A stretch of 64,000 nt of DNA, from assembly GCA_044442785.1 (NCBI GenBank), contig JBISJT010000001.1:212619-276618 (forward strand), written 5' to 3'. A program made the translations under genes and the position numbers. Each line of letters begins with the position of its first letter. Within the stretch, counting starts at the first letter, position 1. This document shows, one piece after another, positions 46,107-54,386 of this stretch. The notes under the pieces are model-generated. The model had not been told where the DNA came from, ran no database searches, and worked only from the letters and a program-made list of their open reading frames with translations. This DNA is from Makana argininalis_B (GTDB lineage Bacteria; Pseudomonadota; Gammaproteobacteria; Enterobacterales; Enterobacteriaceae).

Positions 46107-46943
46107 TTATAAACCAAGAAAACCAAACCAATACCCAAATATACTTAAAACAAAAAACATTATTATAATAAATAATGAATTTACTTTTTTTCTTAATAAC
46201 CACATACATAATAATGTAAGAAGAAGAGGTATTAACCCAGGAATTATCTGATCTAAAATATTTTGTATTGTTATTTGTTTTTCATTGTTTGTAAAATCAG
46301 ATAATACGAATGGAATATTAATGTGAGTCCATTTATTAACTAAAACACCCATAATAAATAAACCTAAAATAGAAGAACCTTCAGTGATTTTTTTAAAAAA
46401 TGTATTTCCTATATTATTTATAATATTTACACCATGTTTATATCCATAAATAATACCATAATATCTAAAAAATAATCTAACTAAATTAAATGTTATAAAA
46501 AAAAATAATGGTCCTATTAAATTTCCGTTTATTGATAATCCAGAACCTATAGCTGAAAATAAAGGTCTTATTGTACCCCAAAAAATTGGATCTCCTATTC
46601 CAGCTAATGGACCCATAAGACCTATTTTTATACTATTTATAGATGAATCTTGTACTAAATATCCATTAGCATGTTGTTCTTCCATAGCTATAGTAACACC
46701 TAATATAGGAGCAGATACATAAGGATGAGTATTAAAAAATTCTAAATGACGTTTCATTGCTAATATCAAATTATTTTTATTGTTAGAATATAAACGTTTA
46801 ATAATTGGAACTATTGAAAAACAAAAACCTAAAGATTGCATTCTTTCAAAATTCCAAGAACCTTGAAAAAAATTAGATCTAATAAATACTTTTAAAATAT
46901 CCATTGATGTTATTTTTTTTTTATATTTATTTAATTTATTCAT
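46107..46943 (-). CDS. manZ: Mannose PTS permease component IID
   Basis: ManZ forms, with ManY, the membrane channel of the mannose/glucose phosphotransferase system. The 278-residue product (E. coli about 283) has RSNFFQGSWNFERMQSLGF, IGLMGPLAGIGDPIFWGTIR, GSSILGLFIMGVLVNKWTH, and hydrophobic segments at the C-terminus ending GFLGL like E. coli. An AAGGA ribosome-binding site is present. It is the last gene of manXYZ. Confidence 0.96.
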   Translation of the reverse strand: MNKLNKYKKKITSMDILKVFIRSNFFQGSWNFERMQSLGFCFSIVPIIKRLYSNNKNNLILAMKRHLEFFNTHPYVSAPILGVTIAMEEQHANGYLVQDSSINSIKIGLMGPLAGIGDPIFWGTIRPLFSAIGSGLSINGNLIGPLFFFITFNLVRLFFRYYGIIYGYKHGVNIINNIGNTFFKKITEGSSILGLFIMGVLVNKWTHINIPFVLSDFTNNEKQITIQNILDQIIPGLIPLLLTLLCMWLLRKKVNSLFIIIMFFVLSIFGYWFGFLGL

Positions 46944-46959
46944 TATATTTATATCCTTA

Positions 46960-47763
46960 TTAATCTAATTCATTGTCTAAATTAATAGATTTTTTTTTAG
47001 ATATATTTTTTTTTTTAAATTTATTAAAATATTTTGGGTTTAATTGAATATAAATTATTGCCATTATTATACCTATCATTCCAAATGATACTAAATTAAA
47101 TTTAGAAAATGATGATATTACAAAACCAAGATAAAAAAAAGGCATTAAGTATCCTGCTTTCATCATATTAATAACCATTGCGTATCCAACAATCACAATT
47201 ATCCCGCCTGAAACATTTAATCCATTTGTAATTACTTCGGGAATAGATTCAAGAATGGTTTTTACTAAATTTGTTTTTAAAGAAATTCCAATAATTAAAG
47301 ATGGAATTGCTATTCTAATAGCTTGAAGTATTAAAGCTGATAAATGTATTAATGTTATTAATTTTAAATTACCATTTTCTGCTGCTTTATCAGCAGCATG
47401 TTGAAAAGCAACATTAATAGTACGTATTATTATTGTTAATAATTGACCTGTTGCTGCTAATGGAATAGCTAAAGCAATACCTGAACCTATTGTTTGATTT
47501 CCAGATATAACTAATATTGTTGAAATAATAGATGCTAATGATGGATCAGGAGACATAGATGCACCTATATTCATCCATCCTAATGAAATCATTTCTAACG
47601 TACTTCCTATTATTGTACCTGTTTTTAAATCACCTAATATTAAACCAATTAAACTACATGATATTAAAGGTCTATGAAATTGAAATTCATCTAAAACAGA
47701 TTCTATTCCTGAAATACAAGAAAACAAAAATATAAATAAAATTTTAATTGCACTAATATTCAT
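46960..47763 (-). CDS. manY: Mannose PTS permease component IIC
   Basis: ManY is the sugar-selective channel subunit with several membrane helices. The 267-residue product (E. coli 266) contains GIESVLDEFQFHRPLISCSL, TLEMISLGWMNIGASMSPD, AFQHAADKAAENGNLKLITL and GYAMVINMMKAGYLMPFFYL. Even the C-terminal LDNELD of E. coli is retained. It is translated from an AAGGA site, between manX and manZ. Confidence 0.97.
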   Translation of the reverse strand: MNISAIKILFIFLFSCISGIESVLDEFQFHRPLISCSLIGLILGDLKTGTIIGSTLEMISLGWMNIGASMSPDPSLASIISTILVISGNQTIGSGIALAIPLAATGQLLTIIIRTINVAFQHAADKAAENGNLKLITLIHLSALILQAIRIAIPSLIIGISLKTNLVKTILESIPEVITNGLNVSGGIIVIVGYAMVINMMKAGYLMPFFYLGFVISSFSKFNLVSFGMIGIIMAIIYIQLNPKYFNKFKKKNISKKKSINLDNELD

Positions 47764-47820
47764 AAAAAATTCCTTTAAATTTTTAAATATTTAAAAATTA
47801 AAAAATTTAAAAAATAATTT

Positions 47821-48774
47821 TTAATAAATTGATAAATTTTTAATTAAATTTATTAAATTTAATGAAGTATCGTTATATACTTTTCTTATTTCTAATTCAA
47901 TTCCTAATTTATTTAATTTTTTAAAAGCTATAATATCTTTTTTATCAACAGAAATAGCATTATTTATTTGAATTTTATTTTTATTATAAGACATTCCACC
48001 TATATTAACAGATTTAATTTTAATTCCTTTTTCTACTACACGTAAAATATCATATGGATTATTAAATAATAACATAACTCTATCATTATAATATTTAGGA
48101 TTATTGAATACTCTTATAGCTTTTTCTATATTAACCACATGTGATGTTATACCTGGTGGAGCAACTTGAATAAGTAATTTTTTTCTATTTTGATCAGCAT
48201 CAACTTCATCACTTATCACAATTATTCTATTTATTTTAGTTTCTTTAGTCCATGAAGTTACCACTTGCCCATGAATTAATCTATCATCAATTCTAGTTAA
48301 AACAATATTCATATAATTTTTACATTTATTTGTTTTTTTTTTCAAATTTATAGAATTTTCTTTTTTATTTATATTTTCTAAATATTTCAAAGGTTTTATT
48401 CCATCTTTACCTATTTTAATAGAAATGGAAGATAATTCATTTAAAGAAATAATTTCATTTCTAGACATAAATACTTCTATTAACATTGGTATATTTACTC
48501 CAGAAATAACTTCAAAGTTTTTTTTATTAATAGAAATACGGCTAGCAGCATTAAAAGGACTTCCACCCCATATATCAACAAAAAAAATAACTCCATTATT
48601 AATTGATAAATTTTTAATATATAAATTATATTTATTAAATAAAGTTTCAGAACTCTCACCAGCAACAAAATCTATACATATAACATTTTTTTGTTTTCCT
48701 AATATCATTTCAACTGTATTAAGCATATATTTTGCAGATAATCCATGAGTGCTAATTATTATTTCAATACTCAT
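47821..48774 (-). CDS. manX: Mannose PTS component IIAB
   Basis: ManX relays phosphate from HPr to the sugar. The 317-residue product (E. coli 323) has an IIA domain with the phospho-His in ISTHGLSAKYM (His10) and VDIWGGSPFNAASRI, a lysine-rich linker near residue 140, and an IIB domain with the second phospho-His in RIDDRLIHGQVV (E. coli His175), then QVAPPGITSHVV. A strong AAGGA site is present. HPr and enzyme I must be encoded outside the window. Confidence 0.97.
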   Translation of the reverse strand: MSIEIIISTHGLSAKYMLNTVEMILGKQKNVICIDFVAGESSETLFNKYNLYIKNLSINNGVIFFVDIWGGSPFNAASRISINKKNFEVISGVNIPMLIEVFMSRNEIISLNELSSISIKIGKDGIKPLKYLENINKKENSINLKKKTNKCKNYMNIVLTRIDDRLIHGQVVTSWTKETKINRIIVISDEVDADQNRKKLLIQVAPPGITSHVVNIEKAIRVFNNPKYYNDRVMLLFNNPYDILRVVEKGIKIKSVNIGGMSYNKNKIQINNAISVDKKDIIAFKKLNKLGIELEIRKVYNDTSLNLINLIKNLSIY

Positions 48775-48898
48775 ATTTTTCCTTTTTTTTAATATTTTAA
48801 TTTAAATATATTAATAATTAAATTATTTAATTTAAATTTAAATTAATTTTATTTATATAATAATTTAAAATTAATATTTTTAATATATTTAAATATAA

Positions 48899-48931
48899 AT
48901 ATATATATATTATATATATATATATATATAA
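48899..48931. repeat. TA dinucleotide repeat
   Basis: A nearly continuous run of TA repeats with one phase slip near 48911, in the divergent manX/nusB spacer. Such tracts change length easily and melt easily, so they could influence promoter activity on either side. No protein site is recognised. Confidence 0.6.
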
Positions 48932-48977
48932 TTATTATTAATTAATAATATTAATTTTAAATATTAAGAAATATATA

Positions 48978-49409
48978 ATGTTAAAAAAAATATCAAGACG
49001 TATTTCTAGAATTTATATAATACAAGCAATTTATTCTTGGCAATTGTCAAAAAATAATATATATGATATAGAAAAACAATTTATATATAAATTAAATATT
49101 TTAAATTTAGATACAAGATATTTTAGGGAAATATATTTAGGTGTAATTAAAAATGTTAAGTTTTTAGATAAAAACATCAAATCTCACATTTTAGTAAATA
49201 TTAAATCCATAGGTTATGTAGAAATTGCAGTATTAAGAACTGCTTTATTTGAATTATTAAAAAGAAGAGATATTCCATATAAAGTATCAATTAATGAAGC
49301 AATAGAAATAGTAAAAATTTATGGATCAGAACAAAGTCATAAATTAATTAATGTAATTTTAGATAAAGTATCAAAAAAATATGTTTTATCTAAAAAAATT
49401 AATTTTTAA
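48978..49409 (+). CDS. nusB: Transcription antitermination factor NusB
   Basis: NusB with NusE (S10) binds boxA in rRNA leaders to prevent early termination. The 143-residue product (E. coli 139) is all-helical, with SRRISRIYIIQAIYSWQLS, YVEIAVLRTALFELLKRRDI, SINEAIEIVKIYGSEQSHKL and a C-terminal LDKVSKK. Its last 11 bases overlap the end of hspQ on the other strand. Retention together with rho shows an active termination control system. Confidence 0.95.
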   Translation: MLKKISRRISRIYIIQAIYSWQLSKNNIYDIEKQFIYKLNILNLDTRYFREIYLGVIKNVKFLDKNIKSHILVNIKSIGYVEIAVLRTALFELLKRRDIPYKVSINEAIEIVKIYGSEQSHKLINVILDKVSKKYVLSKKINF

Positions 49410-49716
49410 TTTTATTAGATAAAATTTGTAAACTGATTATTTTAGATAATTCATCTAATAAAGGATGATTAGGGTGAATAATAAAAGATTCATATCTTAT
49501 TTGAGATTCTGCTAAATAAGCATGAACTTGTTTTCCATCTTCACTTTCCATAACAACATGATACCATGGATGAAATCTTAACTTTTCTTCATATGAAATA
49601 TCATCAGATTTAGGTTTTTCTAACGAATATTCAGGATCTACATCAATAATAACACCCAAATATCCAAGTAATCTATGTCTAATTTGTTGACCTATTCCAA
49701 ATTTACTATAAATCAT
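49399..49716 (-). CDS. hspQ: Heat-shock protein HspQ
   Basis: HspQ binds hemimethylated DNA in vitro and acts as a specificity enhancer for the Lon protease in Yersinia. The 105-residue product (E. coli 105) has SKFGIGQQIRHRLLGYLGVI and PWYHVVMESEDGKQVHAYLA, both close to E. coli. GAGG lies 5 bases before the ATG. A sigma-32 target in E. coli, it may be controlled by rpoH at 6608, but I did not find a convincing heat-shock promoter. Survival of this small accessory gene in such a reduced genome is noteworthy. Confidence 0.94.
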   Translation of the reverse strand: MIYSKFGIGQQIRHRLLGYLGVIIDVDPEYSLEKPKSDDISYEEKLRFHPWYHVVMESEDGKQVHAYLAESQIRYESFIIHPNHPLLDELSKIISLQILSNKIKN

Positions 49717-49736
49717 ATGATCCTCATAAAATAAAA

Positions 49737-50843
49737 TTAAAATATTATTTTTTTTAAATAAAATTCATTTATAAATTTATCTAATATATTATTATCTATA
49801 GCTTTACGTATATTTTTCATTAACATTTGGTAATAATATAAATTATGTATAGTATTTAATCGAAAAAATAAAGTTTCTTTACATTTATAAAGATGATGAA
49901 TATATGATTTACTATAATTTAAACAAGTAAAACATTTACATTCTATATCTATAGGATAATTATCTTTTTTAAATTTTGAATTTTTAATATTTAAAATTCC
50001 ATAATTAGTAAATAAATAACCATTTCTAGCATTACGTGTTGGAATTACACAATCAAACAAATCAACACCCATATTAACACATTCAATCAAATCTTCTGGT
50101 TTTCCAACACCCATTAAATAACGAGGTTTATTAAAAGGTATCAAATGACAAATTTTATTTAAAATATTTAACATATCTAATTTACTTTCTCCTACTGCTA
50201 AACCCCCGATTCCATAACCATCATAACCTATTTCTACAAGTTTTTTAATTGAAATATATCTAAGTTCTTCGTACATACCTCCTTGTATTATAGCAAATAA
50301 AGCATTAGAGTTTTCTATTGTATCAAAGTAACTTTTACTTCTATACGCCCATGTTAAAGACATTTCCATTGATTTTTTGGAATATTTAAAATCGGATTTA
50401 TGTGATATACATTCATCTAAAGTCATAATAATATCAGATCCTAAATTATTTTGAATTTCAATAGATTTTTCTGGAGTTAAAAATATTCTATTACCATTAA
50501 CAGGATTTTTAAAATAAACACCATTTTCTAAAATTTTAATCATTTTATTTAAACTAAAAATTTGAAAACCACCAGAATCTGTTAATATTAAACCTTTCCA
50601 TTTCATAAAATTATGAATATTACCATGTTTTTTAATAATTTCTTTTCCTGGTCTTAAAAATAAATGAAAAGAATTACTAGATAATATTTTAGTTCCTGTT
50701 GCTTTTATTTCTTTATTAGATAAACTTTTTACAGATCCATAAGTTCCTACAGGCATAAAAGTTGGTGTATCTATGTTACATTTATTAAAAATTAATTTTC
50801 CTCTTCTGGCTTTTCCATAAGTTTTTAAAACATTAAATTTCAT
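49737..50843 (-). CDS. tgt: tRNA-guanine transglycosylase
   Basis: Tgt swaps G34 for preQ1 in GUN-anticodon tRNAs (Asn, Asp, His, Tyr), the first tRNA-bound step to queuosine. The 368-residue product (E. coli 375) has the catalytic Asp in LTDSGGFQIFSL, the nucleophile region DLFDCVIPTRNARNG and the zinc site CKCFTCLNYSKSYIHHLYKC. GGAG precedes the ATG. A substrate, tRNA-Asn, lies at 40032. In E. coli it is followed by yajC-secDF, absent here. Confidence 0.96.
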   Translation of the reverse strand: MKFNVLKTYGKARRGKLIFNKCNIDTPTFMPVGTYGSVKSLSNKEIKATGTKILSSNSFHLFLRPGKEIIKKHGNIHNFMKWKGLILTDSGGFQIFSLNKMIKILENGVYFKNPVNGNRIFLTPEKSIEIQNNLGSDIIMTLDECISHKSDFKYSKKSMEMSLTWAYRSKSYFDTIENSNALFAIIQGGMYEELRYISIKKLVEIGYDGYGIGGLAVGESKLDMLNILNKICHLIPFNKPRYLMGVGKPEDLIECVNMGVDLFDCVIPTRNARNGYLFTNYGILNIKNSKFKKDNYPIDIECKCFTCLNYSKSYIHHLYKCKETLFFRLNTIHNLYYYQMLMKNIRKAIDNNILDKFINEFYLKKIIF

Positions 50844-50871
50844 TTAAACTCCAAAAATAAAAATTTATACA

Positions 50872-50912
50872 AATTTTTTTAAAAATAAATGAAATTTATT
50901 TTTAAAAAAATT
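50872..50912. repeat. Hairpin 1 of a triple array between acpP and tgt
   Basis: Exact 19-base arms (50872-50890, 50894-50912) around a GAA loop, 29 bases upstream of the tgt start. It may form in the tgt leader or at the end of the acpP transcript. Confidence 0.5.
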
Positions 50913-50949
50913 AATATTTATAATTTTTTAAAAAATTATAAATATTAAT
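50910..50949. repeat. Palindrome 2 of a triple array between acpP and tgt
   Basis: A loopless 40-bp perfect palindrome that shares three bases with the preceding hairpin, so the two structures compete at their joint. All A/T. Confidence 0.5.
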
Positions 50950-50954
50950 AAATA

Positions 50955-50985
50955 AATTTATAAAAAACATTATTTTTTATAAATT
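50955..50985. repeat. Hairpin 3 of a triple array between acpP and tgt
   Basis: Exact 13-base arms (50955-50967, 50973-50985) with a 5-base loop. On the acpP-sense strand it is the first structure, 40 bases after the acpP stop, and its stem ends in a U-rich side, which suits a terminator. Confidence 0.5.
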
Positions 50986-51024
50986 AAAATAATTATTTTT
51001 AATTTAAATTTATATTTTAAATAT

Positions 51025-51264
51025 TTATTTGTTTATTTTTTTTTTAATAAAATTAATAAATTCTTTTATTGTATTAAGTTTTTCAGATTCATCATCTGTA
51101 ATTTCTATATTAAAATTTTCTTCTATTGACATTATTAACTCTATAATATCAAGAGAGTCGGCACCTAAATCATTAATTAAAGATGTCTTATTTTCAATAT
51201 TTTTTTTTTTAACTCCAAATTGTTTAGAAATTATTTTTTTAATTTTATCTTCTATTTTATTCAT
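51025..51264 (-). CDS. acpP: Acyl carrier protein
   Basis: AcpP carries growing fatty acids on a phosphopantetheine arm. The 79-residue acidic product (E. coli 78) has the attachment Ser in DLGADSLDIIELIMSIEENF (DSLD motif, Ser near position 37) and ends with a lysine-rich tail. It follows fabG on the same strand. fabF, next in E. coli, is missing from this location. Confidence 0.97.
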   Translation of the reverse strand: MNKIEDKIKKIISKQFGVKKKNIENKTSLINDLGADSLDIIELIMSIEENFNIEITDDESEKLNTIKEFINFIKKKINK

Positions 51265-51331
51265 TATATAATTCCAATTTATATATTTTTAATATTTATT
51301 ATTTTTTAATAAATTTAGTTATTTTTTTCTT

Positions 51332-52066
51332 TTATATTAAACAAATTCCACCATTTACATTTATTACTTCACCTGTTATATAAGATGATTCTTCTGAAGC
51401 TATAAAAATTACTACATTAGATACTTCTTCAGGTAAACCAAATCTTTTCATAGGTATTTTAGATAAAAAATATTTACGTTTATTTAATGTTAAAGATTTT
51501 GTCATATCAGTAATTATAAAACCTGGAGAGATAACATTAACTGTTATTCCCATAGAAGCAACTTCATAAGATAAAGACTTACTTAATCCAATTAAACCAG
51601 CTTTAGAAGCAGAATAATTTGATTGTCCAATGTTTCCAATTGATCCAATTAAAGATCCTATATTTATTATTCTACCATATTTTTTTTTAATCATAATTTT
51701 TATTATATATTTAGATATTAAAAATATTGAATTTAAATTAATATCTATAACTGAATCCCAATCATTTTCTTTCATATTTATTAATAATTTATCTATAACA
51801 ATACCAATATTGTTAATTAATATATCTATATGTGTAAATTTAAAATTTATATTTTTTAAGAAATGTTTAATTGATTTTTTTTTAGATACATCTAATTGCA
51901 TTCCTACACCTTTTTTACCTAAATATTTATTTATAAAATTTACACCTGAAAAACTTGTAGATGTTCCGATGATAAATGCACCTAAATTTAAGAATTTTTG
52001 AACTATTGAAAAACCAATACCTTTTCTTGCACCAGTTATTAACACTATTTTATTTTTAAAATTCAT
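51332..52066 (-). CDS. fabG: 3-oxoacyl-ACP reductase FabG
   Basis: FabG reduces 3-oxoacyl-ACP with NADPH in fatty-acid elongation. The 244-residue product, the E. coli length, is a short-chain dehydrogenase: TGARKGIG cofactor motif, NNIG, and the Ser-Tyr-Lys triad in GSLIGSIGNIGQSNYSASKA. The ATG at 52066 overlaps the fabD stop as TGATG and has AAGGA 6 bases upstream; a TTG one codon earlier is unlikely. It is in the order fabD-fabG-acpP. Confidence 0.97.
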   Translation of the reverse strand: MNFKNKIVLITGARKGIGFSIVQKFLNLGAFIIGTSTSFSGVNFINKYLGKKGVGMQLDVSKKKSIKHFLKNINFKFTHIDILINNIGIVIDKLLINMKENDWDSVIDINLNSIFLISKYIIKIMIKKKYGRIINIGSLIGSIGNIGQSNYSASKAGLIGLSKSLSYEVASMGITVNVISPGFIITDMTKSLTLNKRKYFLSKIPMKRFGLPEEVSNVVIFIASEESSYITGEVINVNGGICLI

Positions 52067-53006
52067 CAAATATCCTTATTTAGTGTATTTAAAACTTTTT
52101 TAAATGAATTAATATTATTAATAGAAATACATTTAATGTTATTAACTATATTTTTATTAATTTTTGTAATTATATTTCCTGGTCCTAATTCTAATATTAT
52201 TTTAACTCCAATTTTTGAAATATATTGTATAATATTAATCCAATTTAATGGTTTATATAGTTGATGAACTAATGATTTTTTAATCAAAGTTGTATTTTTT
52301 GCACAAGTAATACTTATATTATTTACAAATGGAATTTTTGGATTCATTAAATTTAATTTATCTAAAATTTTTGATAATTTTATTGATACAGGTTTCATTA
52401 AAATAGAATGAAAAGGAAAACCTAAAGGTAAAAAAAAAGCTTTTGTAGCTCCAAATTTATAACATATAATAATAGCTCTTTGTACTGCATCTTTATCTCC
52501 TGAAATTATTATTTGATTTTCAGTATTAAAAATTGCAGGAAATACTATTTCTTTTTGTGATGCTTTTTTACATGCATAATAAACATATTTCTTATTTATA
52601 CCTATAATGACTGCCATTAAACCTTTTTTATAAGGTAATATATTTCTTATTATTTCTCCTCTTTTTTTTACTAATTTTAATGTTTCATTAAATTCTAAAA
52701 TACCAGAACATATTAAACATGAATATTCACCTAAACTATGTCCAGCTATTACATTTGGATTAATACCTGTAATATTTTTCCATAATCTCCATATTGATAT
52801 AGATGATACTAATAATGCTATTTCTGATTTATATGTAAAATAAAATTTTTCTTTTGAATTATATATTATCTTTAACAAATCATATCCTAAAAATGTAGAA
52901 GCTTCATCAAATGTATCTTTAATTATTTTAAAATTTTTTATAAATAAAATAATGTTTTTTTTTTATTATACCCTTGACCAGGAAAAACTATTGAGATTTT
53001 TTTCAT
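52066..53006 (-). CDS. fabD: Malonyl-CoA:ACP transacylase FabD, with an early poly(A) frameshift
   Basis: FabD loads malonyl onto ACP. Reading starts at 53006 with MKKISIVFPGQGYNKKK, hits an A10 tract (52955-52964), and then stops at TAA five codons on. With one extra A the frame runs through IIKDTFDEASTFLGYDL into the 270-codon open frame ending at 52066, giving about 313 residues (E. coli 309); the distance from GQG to ETF-like DTF is then the same 21 residues as E. coli. The nucleophile GHSLGE and the GQG oxyanion loop are both intact. An internal start at 52878 would lack the GQG loop, so slippage or a sequencing miscall is likelier. Confidence 0.88.
52955..52964 (-). repeat. A10 homopolymer causing the fabD frameshift
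   Basis: Ten T on the + strand, A on the coding strand. One more A restores fabD. This is the same +1 A correction that recB needs at its A14 tract. Confidence 0.85.
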
Positions 53007-53051
53007 ATTTATTTTCTCTTTTTTTTATTAATTATTTTTGAATTATTTTAT

Positions 53052-53219
53052 TTATATTACTTTTTTACCTTTATAAAAACCATTTTTAGATACATGATGA
53101 CTTAAATGAATTTCTCCAGAAACTTTATCAATAGTCAAAGAATAAGAATTTAATATTGCATCATGTGATCTTCGCATGCCTCTTTTGGATCTAGTACATT
53201 TACTTTTTTGCACAGCCAT
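53052..53219 (-). CDS. rpmF: 50S ribosomal protein L32
   Basis: L32 is a small large-subunit protein. The 55-residue product (E. coli 57) begins MAVQKSKCTRSKRGMRRSHD and continues with LTIDKVSGEIHLSHHVSKNG. A longer frame to 53243 exists, but AAGGA sits 8 bases before the ATG used here and alignment supports it. In E. coli rpmF-plsX-fabH-fabD form a cluster; here fabD follows directly, so plsX and fabH have been excised. Confidence 0.95.
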   Translation of the reverse strand: MAVQKSKCTRSKRGMRRSHDAILNSYSLTIDKVSGEIHLSHHVSKNGFYKGKKVI

Positions 53220-53278
53220 TTTATTTTCCTTTATGTATATCAAATTTATTTTTTTTTAAAAATTATTTTATTTTTAAA

Positions 53279-54310
53279 TTAATTTAAAATCCAAAATGGA
53301 ACTTTAATTTTACAAAAAATATAAATTATATTTAATATATCATTCCATGCTTGATATTTATAATTAGTTTTAATGCTAAATTCGATTTTACGAATTAAAA
53401 ATATTATTTTATATAAATCAAAAATTGAAAATGTAATTATAATTTTTTTATAAATATATTTTAAATTAATATTATTAATATTATTATTATTTAAAATAAT
53501 GTTTAATGACATATTATTTATTTTTTTTTTAATATTTATTATTTTAATAATATTATTTTGAATAATTCTAATGATTAAAATTGGTTCAATTGATTTACTT
53601 TTTACTTGATTTATAATTTTATTTATATTATTAATATTGCCATACATAATAGAATATATCAAATTATATAATTTAAATTCATAAATATTATCAAAAGAGT
53701 ATGATAAATTGTTTAAACTTATTAATTTTTTATTAAACATAATTTTCATACGTTCTAGTGATTTATTAATTAATAATAAATTTCCATTACAATAATTATA
53801 TAAATACTTTATAGAATCATAATCTATTAATATTTTTTTTTTTTTAATTAACATATTTATTAATTTAAATTTATTATTTCTATCTAAAATAGAACAATTA
53901 ATAATTATTATTTTGCTAAAAATTTTTTTAAACCATAAAGAATTTAAAATTAATTTATTAAAAATATTAATTTCAAAAATGACTAATAAATTTTTCTTAA
54001 TATTTAAAATTAAATCTAAAAGTTTTTTTTCCATTGCTAAATTATATATTTTGTTTTGGAATTTTATAAAAATTATTTTTTTATTATAAAATAAATTTTT
54101 TTCTTTTAAAGAAAAAAAAATGTTATTCCAATTTGTTTTAGTATTTATTATAAAATCTAATTTTATTAAAAATTTTTTTTTTTTTGCTAATTTAATAATA
54201 TATTTTTTACTTGTTTGTATTAAAAATTTATTTTCACCATGTATCAAATATAATTTATTAAAATAATTTTTTGAATTTTTAATTATATCGTATGCAAAAA
54301 TATTAATCAT
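53279..54310 (-). CDS. holA: DNA polymerase III delta subunit
   Basis: HolA opens the sliding clamp as part of the clamp loader. The 343-residue product, same length as E. coli, is strongly Lys/Ile/Asn-biased and diverged; recognisable are YLIHGENKFLIQTSKKYI (E. coli LLGNDPLLLQES), TNWNNIFF, YNYCNGNLLLINKSLERM and SIEPILIIRIIQNNI (E. coli SEPVILLRTLQREL). It follows leuS as in E. coli, without lptE between them. Confidence 0.9.
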   Translation of the reverse strand: MINIFAYDIIKNSKNYFNKLYLIHGENKFLIQTSKKYIIKLAKKKKFLIKLDFIINTKTNWNNIFFSLKEKNLFYNKKIIFIKFQNKIYNLAMEKKLLDLILNIKKNLLVIFEINIFNKLILNSLWFKKIFSKIIIINCSILDRNNKFKLINMLIKKKKILIDYDSIKYLYNYCNGNLLLINKSLERMKIMFNKKLISLNNLSYSFDNIYEFKLYNLIYSIMYGNINNINKIINQVKSKSIEPILIIRIIQNNIIKIINIKKKINNMSLNIILNNNNINNINLKYIYKKIIITFSIFDLYKIIFLIRKIEFSIKTNYKYQAWNDILNIIYIFCKIKVPFWILN

Positions 54311-54386
54311 AAATATATCTATTCCTGAATATTTTAATTTATATTACAAATAAAACTAAATTTATTATATATAAATATATATAAAT

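Noticed and set aside
52066..52878. Taking the 270-codon fabD frame from 52878 as the complete gene
   Set aside because: It would lack the GQG oxyanion loop of malonyl transferases, which is present upstream in another frame across an A10 tract.
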